Positions 22,185-33,239 of a DNA stretch of 64,000 bases are shown here, piece by piece. The notes beneath the pieces are model-generated. The model worked only from the letters and a program-made list of their open reading frames with translations. It was not told where the DNA came from and searched no databases. Location of the stretch: contig CM029366.1 of NCBI GenBank assembly GCA_017165825.1, positions 29,165,509-29,229,508 of the forward strand, read 5' to 3'. Made by a program: the position numbers and the translations under genes. Each line of letters begins with the position of its first letter. The first letter of the stretch is position 1. This DNA comes from Hepsetus odoe. Lineage: Eukaryota > Chordata > Actinopteri > Characiformes > Hepsetidae.

Positions 22185-22625
22185 GGTACACAGCGGGGTA
22201 TAGTTTTTATATCCTGGTCCACTACTTCTATTTTTGTGGGAACTGAGTGACCGTTCTGTGGGAAAGGAATGACCATCCTGTGGAGAGGAAGCCAGATCAC
22301 CTTTTTGTTTACCCTATCGTGGAGTGCAGTGATGGCAAAGCTGGAGTTACTTTCTTATATTTTACTATAATTGGATGTGAAATATTAGTAGAGTGAAAAT
22401 GCAAATGTAGCCACACCTCTTGGGTGGAAGCTTGGGTTTTGAAACAGTAGTATCTCAGAGACAAGAGGTGTGGAAAAGGAGAGATGGGTGTAACCTGGTC
22501 TGTTTAAATGTATGACCCCAGCCAGATTCGGGGGAGCTCCAAGGACTGGCTGGGTGTCGCATGTTGTTCACGGAGGTTGGGACAATAAAGACACCACCCG
22601 TATTATCTTCTGCTGTGTTAGGATT
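22185..22625 (+). mobile_element. LTR-like repeat, copy 3
   Basis: The most complete of three related copies: GTGGGAACTGAGTGACCGTT, AGCCACACCTCTTGGGTGG, GGTGTAACCTGGTCTGTTTA, an ACAATAAAGA poly(A)-like signal and the end CTTCTGCTGTGTTAG. No internal coding region accompanies it. A solo LTR is likely, but the TG...CA termini and TSD are not certain. Confidence 0.6.
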
Positions 22626-22672
22626 TTTTTTTTTTTTGTAAAATGCTGAAAGCTCAATTATTCCACATGATA

Positions 22673-22922
22673 CCCATCCATTATCTGCCGCTTGTCCCAA
22701 ATGGGGTCGCGGGGGAGTGCTGGTGTCCAACCCAGCGCACACAGGGCGAGGACGGGGGACGCACCCTGGACAGGTCGCCAGCCCATCGCAGGGAGGAGCG
22801 GGACGGGGACGGCACCTTGCTCAAGGGTACCTCAGGGCAACCCATTGGGAAGGGGTTCGAACCCCCGATCCTCCAATCAAGTGGCTGACACCCTAACCAC
22901 TAGGCCACCGCTGCCCCCACCA
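22673..22922 (-). mobile_element. SINE-C
   Basis: Complement of SINE-C: ATCCATTATCTGCCGC, GTCCAACCCAGCGCACAC, CACCCTGGACAGGTCGCC, TCGAACCCCCGATCCTCC and ACCACTAGGCCACCGCTGCC. Confidence 0.88.
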
Positions 22923-23473
22923 CATGATACCCATCACCTCCTTATCACTTCTGTTCCCTTCACCAACATGTCCATTAAAGTCCAATCGCCACTCTCTCTC
23001 CCCTGGGTACACTCTAAATCACTTCATCTAACTCACTCCAGAATTCTTCTTACTCCTCCATCTCACGACCAAATTGCAGGGCATTACCTCAGCTGAACTT
23101 CCAGCTTCAAACTCTATCTATCTGATAATTTCTCCACCTCCAAAACACTTTGCCATACTCTTCTTTCAGGATAACTACTGGGAAAATAGAGAGGTTTATG
23201 GCTGTTGTGGCTTACTTATGGCAAGCTTTCTTAATAATTGCCATGCCATAAAGACTGTCCAATGGCAACAGACAAAGTGTGAGAAATACTCATTTAATTA
23301 AAAAGGATTATTATCAGTACCACTGGGAATCATAGAAAAATTAGCTTCATTCATTCTCATTTACACTGTATAACATTGTAGAAAGCAAGGGAAAGAGAAA
23401 AAAGGTGCAGAGACAGATAAAGACACTGACCCAGTGCTAGTGACCTTATGTTTAAAAAAATGATCATTACAAG

Positions 23474-24078
23474 ATTTTTTCCATCTTCAGAATTTTAACC
23501 CCGGGCCACTTTCATGACCCACCAAGGTGCTTCACATTGTTGATGAGTCTGAACCAGTGTAAAGCCCATCTTTTTGTAGAGGGCCATGGCTGCCGTCTGT
23601 GTGGAGCTAGTCTCAAGCACACTTTACAAAAGTCCAAGGCTGTTCTGAGCCGAGGCCACTGCGGCGAGATGCAGGTGACACAATCATTCGGAAAAGTTCT
23701 CCGTGTTTTTGTCCACTGTGAGGAAGTTCTTTAGCCTCCACAGCCACCATGCCCATCACATGAGGTCTCCCGTTGATCTCAGCTTCAGCAACCCAGAAGC
23801 AGTTATCTGGACTGCTGAGGTAGAAGCCTGCAATGTCCTGCATGTCTGTGCACAGCCTTAGTCGGACAAAACCAGCGTAAAACTCATAACAGCAGTAGTA
23901 CAGCAGGCCTATCCAGGAGCCTCCAGCCAACAGGGCCAGGCCCACTGATTCTCCACCCAGTGTAAAACCCACAGCGAAAAAGCACAAGGTCAGGATAATG
24001 TAGAGGGGCTGGGAAAGGGCATAAGAGAAAGCTGGATTGATGTGCTCTTGGATTCCATCTCGAATTTTCTAATAAATA
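23474..24078 (-). pseudogene. NAT8/camello-like duplicate, frameshifted
   Basis: Very similar to the 12,894-13,576 exon over its whole length, including the C-terminal region, LCTDMQDI, the RRSGLGS loop and the hydrophobic segment. Relative to that copy it has a net loss of about 37 bp near the N-terminus (after the HINPAF...EHI region), of 10 bp just after RRSGLGS and of 19 bp a little further on, each breaking the frame. The splice acceptor is kept (TCTCAG) but the following TG is TC, so any split ATG would also be lost. The flanks share GA-rich sequence with the first copy, which points to a local segmental duplication. A processed copy is unlikely because the acceptor is retained. Confidence 0.85.
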
Positions 24079-24264
24079 TATGGACTGAGACATAGAATCA
24101 GAGAAAGAGGGAGGGAGAAAGAGAAAACTTTAAAATCGGTTATCAACAATGTATATATAGACTGCATTACTCTTAACATCCCTAATCAATTGTCTTTTTG
24201 TTTAAATCTTGAAAGGTTTACACATCCTTCCTTCAACGGCAGAGAAACACTCTAGACAGGCTGC

Positions 24265-24475
24265 CAGAACACAGACAAACTGACTCACCAACACCTAGGT
24301 GGCAATTTAGCATCTCCAGTTCACCTGATATACACGCCTTTGGACTGTGGAGTAAGCTGGCAACCAACACACACACACACGAGAAACCTGCAAATGCTAC
24401 AGTGAATGGATCTACAACTGCCCAGGCAGGGGATCAAACCCAGAAACTTCTTGCCACCGTGCTGCCCAATAGGCA
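24265..24475 (-). mobile_element. SINE-D fragment
   Basis: AATTTAGCATCTCCAGTTCA, GGACTGTGGAGTAAG, GGGGATCAAACCCAGAAACT and CACCGTGCTGCCCAATA match the complement of the SINE-D body and head. Confidence 0.65.
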
Positions 24476-24479
24476 GACT

Positions 24480-25100
24480 TTATTTCACCACTCTCTCAAT
24501 TACATTAATACAGTAGTGCCACTCTAAAGTAACGAACCCAAGACCTTCTGATAATAGTGCCTAGCCCCTAAACACTAGGACAATGCTTCTTAGTATCAAG
24601 TTCAAAAACTCTGTAAGCTTTTTAGGGAAAACCAGAGCAGTGTACAGCCCCCCAGGCCACATCTGTTCTGTTGGTTGTTCCTGACCGGTTCACACTGAAG
24701 CCAACGGAAATTGGAAATCAAATTTAAACCAGGCTCAGGCTACAACTGCACTGCTTTAATTTAGAAGGAGACAGAGTTTTTAACAAGACATGAACTTCTA
24801 AGTGTTTATTCACTGAAGTCAAAGGTAAACAAAGAATACAAACAAACATATAACTTTAGCTCTACACATGATCTACATTTTCTTAATCTAATCAAATCCA
24901 TGTTTACCTAAAGCATACCCGAAGCTACAGCTATTTCTAAAGACATCAAATCAATGTTGAATAGTATTGAACTCAGCCTTTCGGTCTGGCCTTCCTCACA
25001 AGCCCCAGTTTTATGTGATGCTTTAGGGAGAACTAATTCCCCAGCCCTGGTTTAGGGGGTTGATTTGGATGGAATGCCTGTGTATTAGTACCTGGAATAA
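24480..25100. other. No gene seen
   Basis: No coding exon was recognised. A short SINE-A head-like scrap (AAGACCTTCTGATAATAGTG, CCTAAACACTAGGACAATGC) lies at 24,540-24,590. Confidence 0.45.
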
Positions 25101-25107
25101 CATTCAT

Positions 25108-25282
25108 TCATCACATATCCTGACCCACAGTTGATGCTGGAGCCTGTCCCAGCTCTCAGAGGGCAAAAGGCTAAGAATCATTCTGGACAGGTTGCCAGTC
25201 CATGGGGTATGAATACAGACAAGCACATTCAGGGTGCAATTTAGTATTTTCAGTGCCACTCACTGCCCCACTGTGCCACCCT
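25108..25282 (-). mobile_element. SINE-D fragment
   Basis: ATTCATTCATCACATATCC, CCAGCTCTCAGAGGGCAAAA and GCCCCACTGTGCCACCCTG. Confidence 0.65.
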
Positions 25283-25594
25283 GTGGTGTAACATGGCCTG
25301 ACTAACATTATATGCTATCTGGTGCAGTCTGATCATATCAGCACAGCCTGTGAGTCTCTTAACTCTTAACTAAAAAAACTCTTAACTAAGCCAGGCTGCA
25401 TGATCTTCTCGACAGATCTTCTGCTAGTCTGGCTTGTTACCGCCCCCTGCTGGCAACACACAGGACTGCACAAATCTCATTCCTTTACACTGCATTCAAT
25501 CAGTTCATTGCGAACAGCTTGTATCCAACCTGTTACCTCCACCTATGAACAAACATAGGACTTTTCTTCTGTGATTGTAGCCAGAATTAGTGAA

Positions 25595-25828
25595 CGTGAC
25601 TATTTGTTATTATGAGCACTCCACACAGTGAACCACAGCAAAATGCATCATCTACATTTAACCCATAAACTCAGTGACAGTGAGCAGCCATATCCAGCAC
25701 CCGGGGATGCAGCGATGGGGGCAGCATCTTGCTCAAGGGTACCTCAGGTAACCTACTGGTCCATGATTTGAACCCACGGCCTTCCAATCCTGGGGCCTAG
25801 TTCCTAAGCACTTGACCAATGCTGCTCT
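25595..25828 (-). mobile_element. SINE-A
   Basis: ACAGTGAACCACAGCAAAAT, ATCTTGCTCAAGGGTACCTC, TTTGAACCCACGGCCTTCC and GACCAATGCTGCTC. Confidence 0.83.
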
Positions 25829-25829
25829 A

Positions 25830-27525
25830 ATGAATACATCAGATACACAAACTATTATATTAAATCAAGAGACACTGAATAGTTATACTCTCTAAAATGT
25901 GGAGGTTTATATTTCTGGTTGGCTTCTTCTTGCAGGCCTTCTTAATAGTTACTATTCGTAGCTGGAAACCTTTGTAAGATCCTATGACAACAGACACGAT
26001 AAAAAAAAAAAACACATTTTAAGTATAAAGAAAGACATTTTTTATCCCAAAAAACATTTCCAGTCCCCTGAAATGGAAGAAAGTCCTCTCATTCTCATTC
26101 ACGTTGTATTCAATTTATCCATCCATGGAGTTGATCCCAGTGCTCATTGGGCAAAAAGCAGAGAAACACCCTGTACACAGTCATATTCACATTGTAGTGT
26201 TTTTAAAAGATCACTTTGGATAAAAGCATCTGATAAATGAGTAAATGTGATGTACTGTTAGGTTTTAGGTCCTCTTCAGTGTTCACTGCTTGTTTTGTGT
26301 GTGTTCTGTGGGTGTAAATATGAAGTGAGAAGCAGGTCAAACACCTCCTTAGTCATTTATCAACATGAGAAGATCAGAAGATATAGAAATTAAAAGACAT
26401 TCACCTTCACAAGAATTATATTTAAAATTTGCAGTTTCCTATAAAACAACTCCACTAATCCAGGTCCAGGTATAGTAAAAATCCCTTTACTTTTGTCCCT
26501 GTCCTACAGTGTCTTGCACCACTGAGTTCCCATGGGAAAGTAAGCAGTTGCACCTGCAAATAGATACATTTTGTCCAGTGTCTTACGTTGTCTCACGAGT
26601 TCCCAGAAGACATCCAGCAGAAAAGAGTTACATTTTTAATTAAACAATAGTTCCCACAGACAGCCAGTAGCAAATGGTTACATTTTTAATCAAGTAGCTG
26701 CGTTTAAAATGGAGAACTCGATAGGAAACTGGATGGGAGGAAACCTTGAAATGAAGTGGATAAGACAGGGAGCCATCAGTGAAAAGACCTATGTCTATTG
26801 TTGGTGAAGTGGTAAATGCAGGGAAACTGAGGTTTTAATCGTGACAGCACTGAATATTATTGGAGGAAAACTATTAATGGGATGGATTTATGTAAATTTC
26901 AAAAGAGAACAAAGGTGATTGAAATGTATTTAAAGTCCGAAGTTGGAATGAGCTTTTGGAGCCGCTCCCACTGGACCACGCCTGCTGAGACTCTTCAGTA
27001 AAGTGGTTGTGCTGCATCTCTCTGACTTCGCTTGACTTCTGACTTCGAAAAAGTTTCATAGGCTCACACTTCAGTTTTCCACGACACAGGCACCCAATGG
27101 TGTAGGAGCAAGGAGACATTCACTGAAATCATGAGGTAGAAACCTTGATAAGAAAAAAGACCATTAGGGGTCCAAGTGGGGAGCCATTGTCCTCACAGGA
27201 TAGCAAAACATTAACACAACCAAAACAAAACAAGTTATGTAATTTTGCAATAAGGAAATGACCAATCAGGTTTCAACAATGAGAGAAAAAAAGGAACAAA
27301 GTGAACCTATTCAAGGGGGAGAAGTCTTCAGATTACCAAAATCAATAAACAGAGATGATTAAAAAAAGAATGAGAAAGTGCTTTGAGGACAGATTGAAAT
27401 GAATAGGTGCTCTGTAATGAATAGTATGACCTTGTAACAATAACTCAGAAACCCTGGTTAACTTTTTTATTTAAAGACCCTAAAATAAGAGAACATGGTA
27501 ATAAAGGGGAGTGTTGAAAAATTCA
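25830..27525. other. No gene seen
   Basis: Unassigned sequence with a SINE-D-like scrap near 26,105-26,200. No splice-flanked coding exon was recognised. Confidence 0.45.
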
Positions 27526-27530
27526 GGCCT

Positions 27531-27568
<38 letters not shown>
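27531..27568. repeat. (TA)n(TG)n microsatellite
   Basis: TATATA running into TGTGTG. Confidence 0.92.
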
Positions 27569-28407
27569 GATAGGAAATCTTTAGAATAACACTAAAGATA
27601 TCTATTCAGAGCAAATTTGGAAATGTATAAAGTGCTTTATAAGCAATAAATTTAACTGCACAATAATTTTAATCCCTTTTTCTTTATTCTGTTCAAGGTT
27701 TCTTCTTCAGATTCGCAGTGAATGTCTCCTTGCTCCTATATCCTTGGCTGAATCTTGACTTCATAAAATACAATGCCACTAGTATTGCCAATAAAGGAAC
27801 ATCCTGACAGGACCAATGTGGATCAGGACAGAAGAAAACATGCAGGCTGTGCCAAAGGATGCTCTGTTTTTTTAAATTCCTGTATAGCTGGTTTGGCTAA
27901 TCAATGCTTCACCATTAATCACACATACAGTGAGCAGATTAAACCATCCTAGACACACCAGTATTGAACACCATGACAATCCAATACTCACTGAACCCCA
28001 CTGGCTACCCATGGCTGTCTAACTCAATTTAAAATCACAACCTAGAGTGACTTCAGAATATGCTTAAACTCTATCATACAGGTTTATTCTATTTCTCCAT
28101 CATTGCACTCTTTGAATGAATGTCACCTGATATTACCATCTCTAGGAACAAGGCAATCTCAATCCAGGGTGTTCTCATCTTTGATACCCTGATGGGGGGG
28201 GGGACCATGCTACCAAATACCATCAGATCAGGGACATCCCTCTCTACCGTCAAGAAGCTCTTAAAGAGACTGGTGTCTTCTTTACCTCTAACACACCTAA
28301 CTTCTCTTACTCATCACCTCACTTGCTTAGTTCATAATACATTCAAATAATTGATTACATTCAAATTATAACACAAATGTTAAACAAAGGCATAACTTAA
28401 GACACTA

Positions 28408-28530
28408 GTGGGGAGCAGTGGTGGCCTAGTGGTTAGGGACTAGGTTGCAGGATCAGAAGGTTATGAGTTCAAATACCAGACTAATATGTTGACCTGAGGT
28501 AACCTTGACCAAATATTGACAATAACTACA
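28408..28530 (+). mobile_element. SINE-A, 3'-truncated
   Basis: GGGGAGCAGTGGTGGCCTAG, GGATCAGAAGGTTATGAGTT and CTGAGGTAACCTTGACCAAA, then the match stops. Confidence 0.75.
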
Positions 28531-28654
28531 AGTTATACTAGGGTTCCCAGAGAAGTTATTAAATTAAATTGTACTACAATAAATATGTTTTAACATTATG
28601 CCAGCCACTAGGGATTTACAAGGCAGCATATTTTTTGCACTGGTCTCAGGCCCA

Positions 28655-30374
28655 GAAAAATAGGGAGGTTTACATCAGGAAGGGCATCCAGACAACAAAT
28701 TCCACACCAGATCCAAATGACAAAGTCTGGATTAACAATGACAGCCAACAGCATTGCTAGCCAACAGGATCTGCTTGGTAATAGGGCTACTGTTGCCCAA
28801 AAGAGAAGAAGAAAAGGAGGGCATGTCTGGAGAGGGAAGGAAGAGTAAGAGAGTGGAAGTGATGGATGGGGCGTTGAATGTTGCCAGTGTGAAGGAAGAG
28901 AGTTAGTGGATATGGAGAGAAGGAAGGTTGTTGTTCTGTGCATATGAGACTTGTTCAAGAGAGTGTCAGATAGGGTAAGGAATCTTAAACTGGAAGCTGA
29001 GATAATGAATGTTGTTAGAAGGCTGGATGATGTGATGATACTGAACCAGGAAGTGCAGCTGATTAGCTAGGTGGAAGTAAGGGCAGCAATGAAGAGGATA
29101 AAGAATGGGAAGGCTGCTGGTCCAGATGACATGTCTGTGGAAGCATGGAGGTGTTTAGAAGAGATGGCAGTAGGGTTTCTAACCACATTGTTTAAAGCAA
29201 TCTTGGAAAGTTAGAGCATGCCTGATGAGTGGAGAAGTAGCTATAAAGGGAAAAAGTTGATCAGCCACAGCATTAAGTTATGGGAAAGAGTTGTGGAAGC
29301 TAGGTTAAGAAAGAGGTGATTAGCAAGCTACAGTATAATTTTAAGAGAAAGAGTACTACGAATGGAATGTTTGCGTTCAAGGTTTGTATGAGGAAGTCAG
29401 GAGTGGCAGAGATGTATGTGAGAGTAGTACAGGATATGTAAAAGGGCAGTGTGACAGCAGTGAGGTCTGCAGTAGGACCAGAAGCATTTAAAGTAGAGGT
29501 GGGATTACATCAAGGACTAGCACTAAGCCCATTCTTGGTTGCAATGGAAATGGACAGGTTGATGGACGAGGTTGGACAGGAGTCTCGCTGGACAATGACG
29601 TTTGATCATATTGTGATCTGCAGTAAGAGTAGGGAGCAGCTTTTGGAGACCCTCAAGAGGTGGAGATGTGCTCTAGAGAGGAGAGGAATGAAAGAGAACA
29701 GGACAAAGAAAGAATACATGAGTGTGAATGAAAGGGAGTAAAGTGGAGTGCTTAGGATGCAGCGTGTAGAGATGACAATGTTGGAGGAATTTAAATACTT
29801 GGGATCAACAGTTCAGAGTAACGGGAAGTGTGGAAGAGCGGTGAGGAAGAAAGTTAAAGTGGGTTGGGATGGGTGGAGATGAAGGGCAGGAGTGATCTGT
29901 GACAGACGGGTACCAGCAAGAGTGAATGGAAAGGTTTAAAGGATGGAAGTGAGACCAGCTATGCTATACGGGTTGGAGATGATGGCGCTGATGAAAATGG
30001 CAGCAGAACCGGAGCTGGCAGAGTTAAAGATGTTTAGATTTTTGTTGAGTGTCACGAGAATGGACAGAATTAGAAATGAGTATATTACAGAGACAGCTCA
30101 GGTTGGACATGTTGGAGGCTAAGTTTTTGAAGCAGGTTCCATTGTCCACAGGCAAGATGAAGATTGTATTGGGAGAAGGATGCTGAGGATGGAGCTGCCA
30201 GGAAAGAGGAAATGAGGAAGATCAAAGAGGAGGTTTATGGATGTGGTGAGAGAGGATATGCAGACAGTTGGTTTGAAGATTGAAGATGCAGCAGGCTGAG
30301 AGAAATGGAGACGGTTGAACTGCTGTGGCGACCGCTAACTGGAGCTGCTGAAATAATAATAATAATAATAATAA
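28655..30374 (+). mobile_element. RTE-like LINE remnant, nearly through the RT domain, inactive
   Basis: Scattered frames read in order: endonuclease N-terminal scrap (about 28,870-28,950), a jump across most of the endonuclease, RT start (AMKRIKNGKAAGPDDM, about 29,085), VGLHQGLALSPFLVAMEMDR (29,490), WTMTF.DHIVICSKSREQLLE, ALERRGMKENRTKKEYMSVN, FKYLGSTVQSNGKCGRA, then IGRRMLRMELPG and RRFMDVVREDMQ. The catalytic FADD box reads FDH, and several stops occur. The 3' end is followed by an (AAT)n tail (30,352-30,374). Confidence 0.83.
30352..30374. repeat. (AAT)n tail of the LINE remnant
   Basis: A trinucleotide tail directly after the LINE 3' end, as in target-primed reverse transcription. Confidence 0.85.
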
Positions 30375-30389
30375 GAAGGATATGTATGC

Positions 30390-30730
30390 ACTTTTATTAA
30401 CACTGGGTTTGATCCCAGATGGGATGGTCCAGATCCTTTCTGTGTGGACTTTGCATGTTCTTTCAGTTTCTGCATGGGTTTCTTCTGGGAGCCCTGGTTT
30501 CCTCCCACCTTCCAAAATCATGCATGTAAGTTGGATTGGGAGATGCTTAATTGCCCCCTAGGTGTAAGGGTGTGTGTGAGTGTGAGTGTTTTTTTTTGTC
30601 TGCCCTGCAATGTACTGGTGTCCTGCCCAATGTGTTTCTCCACTTTTCACCCTGTGAGAGCTGGGATAGACTCCAGCACCGCCTGTGACCCTGTTCAGGA
30701 CAAGTGGTTATGATAATGAGTGAGAGTAGT
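30390..30730 (+). mobile_element. SINE-D, nearly full length
   Basis: Head TGGGTTTGATCCCAGATGGG (B box), TGTGTGGACTTTGCATGTTC, GGTTTCCTCCCACCTTCC, GTCTGCCCTGCAATGTACTG, GAGAGCTGGGATAGACTCC and the tail GTTATGATAATGAGTGAGAG. Confidence 0.83.
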
Positions 30731-30767
30731 GATTTTCTGAGTAAATAAAAACCTACTGCCCAGATAA

Positions 30768-31235
30768 AAAAAAATGCTGACAGGAGTGGCATCCTGTATG
30801 GTCTCCTGTTGCTGTAGCCCATCTGCTTCCAGATTTGACATGAGTTCAGAATTGCTCCTCTGCAGACCTTGATGAATAACAAATGGTTATTTGAGTTACT
30901 GTCAGTCTGGCTTTTCTTCTCTGACCTCTAGCATCAACAAAGCATTTTTTCCCAGAGAAGTGGCACTCGCTGGATATTTTCCCTTTTTTGGACCATTCTC
31001 TGTGAACCCTAGGCAAAGTTGTAAATTTAAAAAATCCCAGCAGATCAGCAACTAGACTATGCAGACAGCCCATGTGGCCCGAAGAACCCCACACATTTAA
31101 ACAACCCTCCCTCTTCATTTTGCTCGAATTGCTGCCATGTGATTGGCTGATAAGATATTTGCATTAACAAGCCAAGCTGATTAACAGGTGTTCCTAATAA
31201 AGTGGCTAGTGAGTCTGCGTGTGGACTGAGTGTGG
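30768..31235 (-). mobile_element. Tc1-like transposon fragment
   Basis: The terminal segment TTCCTAATAAAGTGGCTAGTG at the right and the body (GCTGTAGCCCATCTGCTTCC, CTCTAGCATCAACAAAGCAT, ATGTGATTGGCTGATAAG) match the complement of the 5' half of a common fish Tc1-type element. It is truncated before most of the transposase catalytic domain. Confidence 0.65.
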
Positions 31236-31354
31236 ACGGGACAGAGGTTTGGGCCCACACTCAGTTTTATACCTCAAAATACCGAAGCACTGTTTTTATT
31301 ACAACCAGGTTCAAATGTAAATGTGCAATTTAATGGTTAAAAGATTTACATTAT

Positions 31355-31662
31355 TTATATATTATAGAGATATTATATAGATCTCTCTCTCACCCTCACC
31401 CTCACCCCGTCCTCGAGTCTGTCGGCGCTAGGACCCGGATGCGCGCAGGTGCTCCCAGACACCGGTTGATGAGCCGCAACTGAGTGAAGCGCCGGGAGCG
31501 CGGGGAGCCGGAGACACTGAGCGCCTTCACACCATCAGCACCTCACCATCCAGCAGGTTTCTCAGCAGAGTCAGAGCTCAGCATCCGCAACAGCTGGAGG
31601 AATTCCTCCACCATCACTCAGAGAGAGAGTGAGAGTGAGAGTGAGTGGCCCTGACAGCCACC
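31355..31662 (+). promoter_or_regulatory. CpG-rich promoter region and 5'UTR
   Basis: GC- and CpG-dense stretch (CCGTCCTCGAGTCTGTCGG, GATGCGCGCAGG, GCGCCGGGAGCGCGGGGAGC), in contrast to the AT-rich flanks, directly upstream of a strong start codon. A TATATAG-like sequence lies at about 31,370. The exact start site is not visible. Confidence 0.7.
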
Positions 31663-31825
31663 ATGAGCCAGAGGTTCACGGTGACCGCGTTTTCCAAGAG
31701 CGACGGCGAGCGAGCCGCTTCTGCCATCCAGGGAGAAGTGAACCAGCTGTTCGAGGGGGACGAGCCCACCCCGAGCTGCGCCGAGAAAGGAGGCGCATCC
31801 AGCCTGGCCGAGGACGCGCTGAAAG
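31663..31825 (+). CDS. First coding exon of an unidentified gene (weakly K-Cl cotransporter-like)
   Basis: ATG at 31,663 in GCCACCATGA (strong Kozak context) opens 54 codons plus one base, ending GCTGAAAG at a GTAGGA donor. The peptide begins MSQRFTVTAFSKSDGERAA and ends SLAEDALK-G; it has no membrane segment and is rich in charged and small residues. The opening (R-F-T-V-T) and the phase-1 end after an acidic-D-x-K-G segment weakly recall exon 1 of SLC12A5 (KCC2), whose human gene shares chromosome arm 20q13 with CYP24A1. This is memory-based similarity over few residues, so no symbol is given. A good start, a donor and a CpG-rich promoter make a real exon likely. No second exon was recognised before the window ends. 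Confidence 0.7.
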
Positions 31826-31827
31826 GT

Positions 31828-31870
31828 AGGATGAATGGATGGATGCAAGGATGATGGATGGATGGATGTG
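31828..31870. repeat. (GGAT)n-like microsatellite
   Basis: Imperfect GGATGGATG units immediately inside the splice donor of the 31,663 exon. Confidence 0.8.
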
Positions 31871-31989
31871 CAGGTGACAGGACACCTGTAGACGAGCACA
31901 CCCCGAGGAGACTCCTTCGGCCCACCCAGGCAGCCAGTGTGCAGCGTGGTGGACGTGTGACATGAATCCTAAGCATCACATTGTCATTC

Positions 31990-32830
31990 AGTCTGACTTG
32001 TGCGTCTGGGCTACAGGTGCATGAGGTTACTGCATTAGAAATGTGTCTCCAGTCACCCGCACTGTGATATTACAGTCCCAGTGAGGCTAAATTAAACCTG
32101 ACCGCTTGCATCCGCTCTGAAGAAGCTGTAAATTCACACCTTTTGTACACTCTGAACTGATAAACACCCCCTTTTGAAATACACGGTATGTACCTTAACT
32201 ACATGTCCTGCACACGTTATAAATGGAATGACGTTCACTGGAAGGCCACCACTGGTGGATGCACTAAACATGATGCACTAAATTTATTATTGAAGGAGTC
32301 CCTGAAAGTCAGATATGTTTCCCATTTAAATAAACTGTGAGTGTAAAGTTAATTTCTTACACAAGGCTTCATTTCATGTCCTGCACACGTGATAAAATGA
32401 CATTCATTGAAAGGGTAACACTGGTGGTGGCTCTAAACGTGTCATTAAAGGAGATCCAATGTCCCTGCCAGCCTGGGTGACCTTGCTTGATGTATATAAA
32501 CGTCCTGCTGATTCATGGACGTTTCAAGATTAATACCCTCTTGTTCAATGTGTGTAATGGTTTGTATCCTGTGGTTATGGAAGCATTTGTCTTATCAGAT
32601 TCTCATAATGAGCCTAAATGCACTCCAGTAGCCTTTTTTCAGTTTGCTGAATGATATATAGGTGTATGTATTTTCTGGTAACCCCATCCTCAGTACATTT
32701 GGATTGTCCCTCTTGACCCAACCAATGAGGAGCTTCTTAATGAGTTAATTAGTGGGAAGGTATGTATAAATGAGGAAAAGCCCAGGCTGGGATCGGGCAC
32801 TACATAGTGATGTCACTAACCTACGCAATT
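31990..32830. other. No gene seen; diverged internal repeat
   Basis: CATGTCCTGCACACGTTATA (32,200) and CATGTCCTGCACACGTGATA (32,375) are followed by similar AATGACATTCA sequence. This suggests one old ~170-bp duplication. Confidence 0.45.
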
Positions 32831-32837
32831 TTTCTTT

Positions 32838-33190
32838 TCCTTTTGACTGCTTCTGTTAGGGTCCCCACAGCGGATCATCCGTCTCCATTTCTTTCTCTTT
32901 CACACCGACTACCTGCATGTCCTCTCACACCACATCTATAAACCTCTTTGTCAAGGCACCTTCATCCTCAGCATCCTAATCCCAGCATTCTCATCATCTC
33001 TCCTCTGCACATGTCCAAACCAGCCCAGACTCACTTCTCTGAATTAGTCTCCAAACTGTCCAACCTTAGCTGTTCCTCTAATGAACTTGTTCCTCATCCT
33101 GTCCTCCCTTGTCATTCTCACCACAAATGTTTATCGCTGCCACCTCCAGCTCTTCCGTCTGCCTTTTTGTCAAGGCCACTATCTACTCTC
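32838..33190 (-). mobile_element. RTE-like LINE 3' fragment
   Basis: CCCCACAGCGGATCATCCGT, CTGCATGTCCTCTCACACCA and TCCTCTGCACATGTCCAAAC parallel the 3' ends at 15.75 and 18.68 kb, at higher divergence. Confidence 0.75.
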
Positions 33191-33239
33191 ATACATTTTT
33201 TATGCTTTACTATTGCAGGTTTTAATAGATCTGTGACTT

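Noticed and set aside
31614..31979. Minus-strand frames over the CpG-rich exon
   Set aside because: Long open frames are expected antisense to GC-rich coding sequence; the plus-strand exon has the Kozak start and donor.
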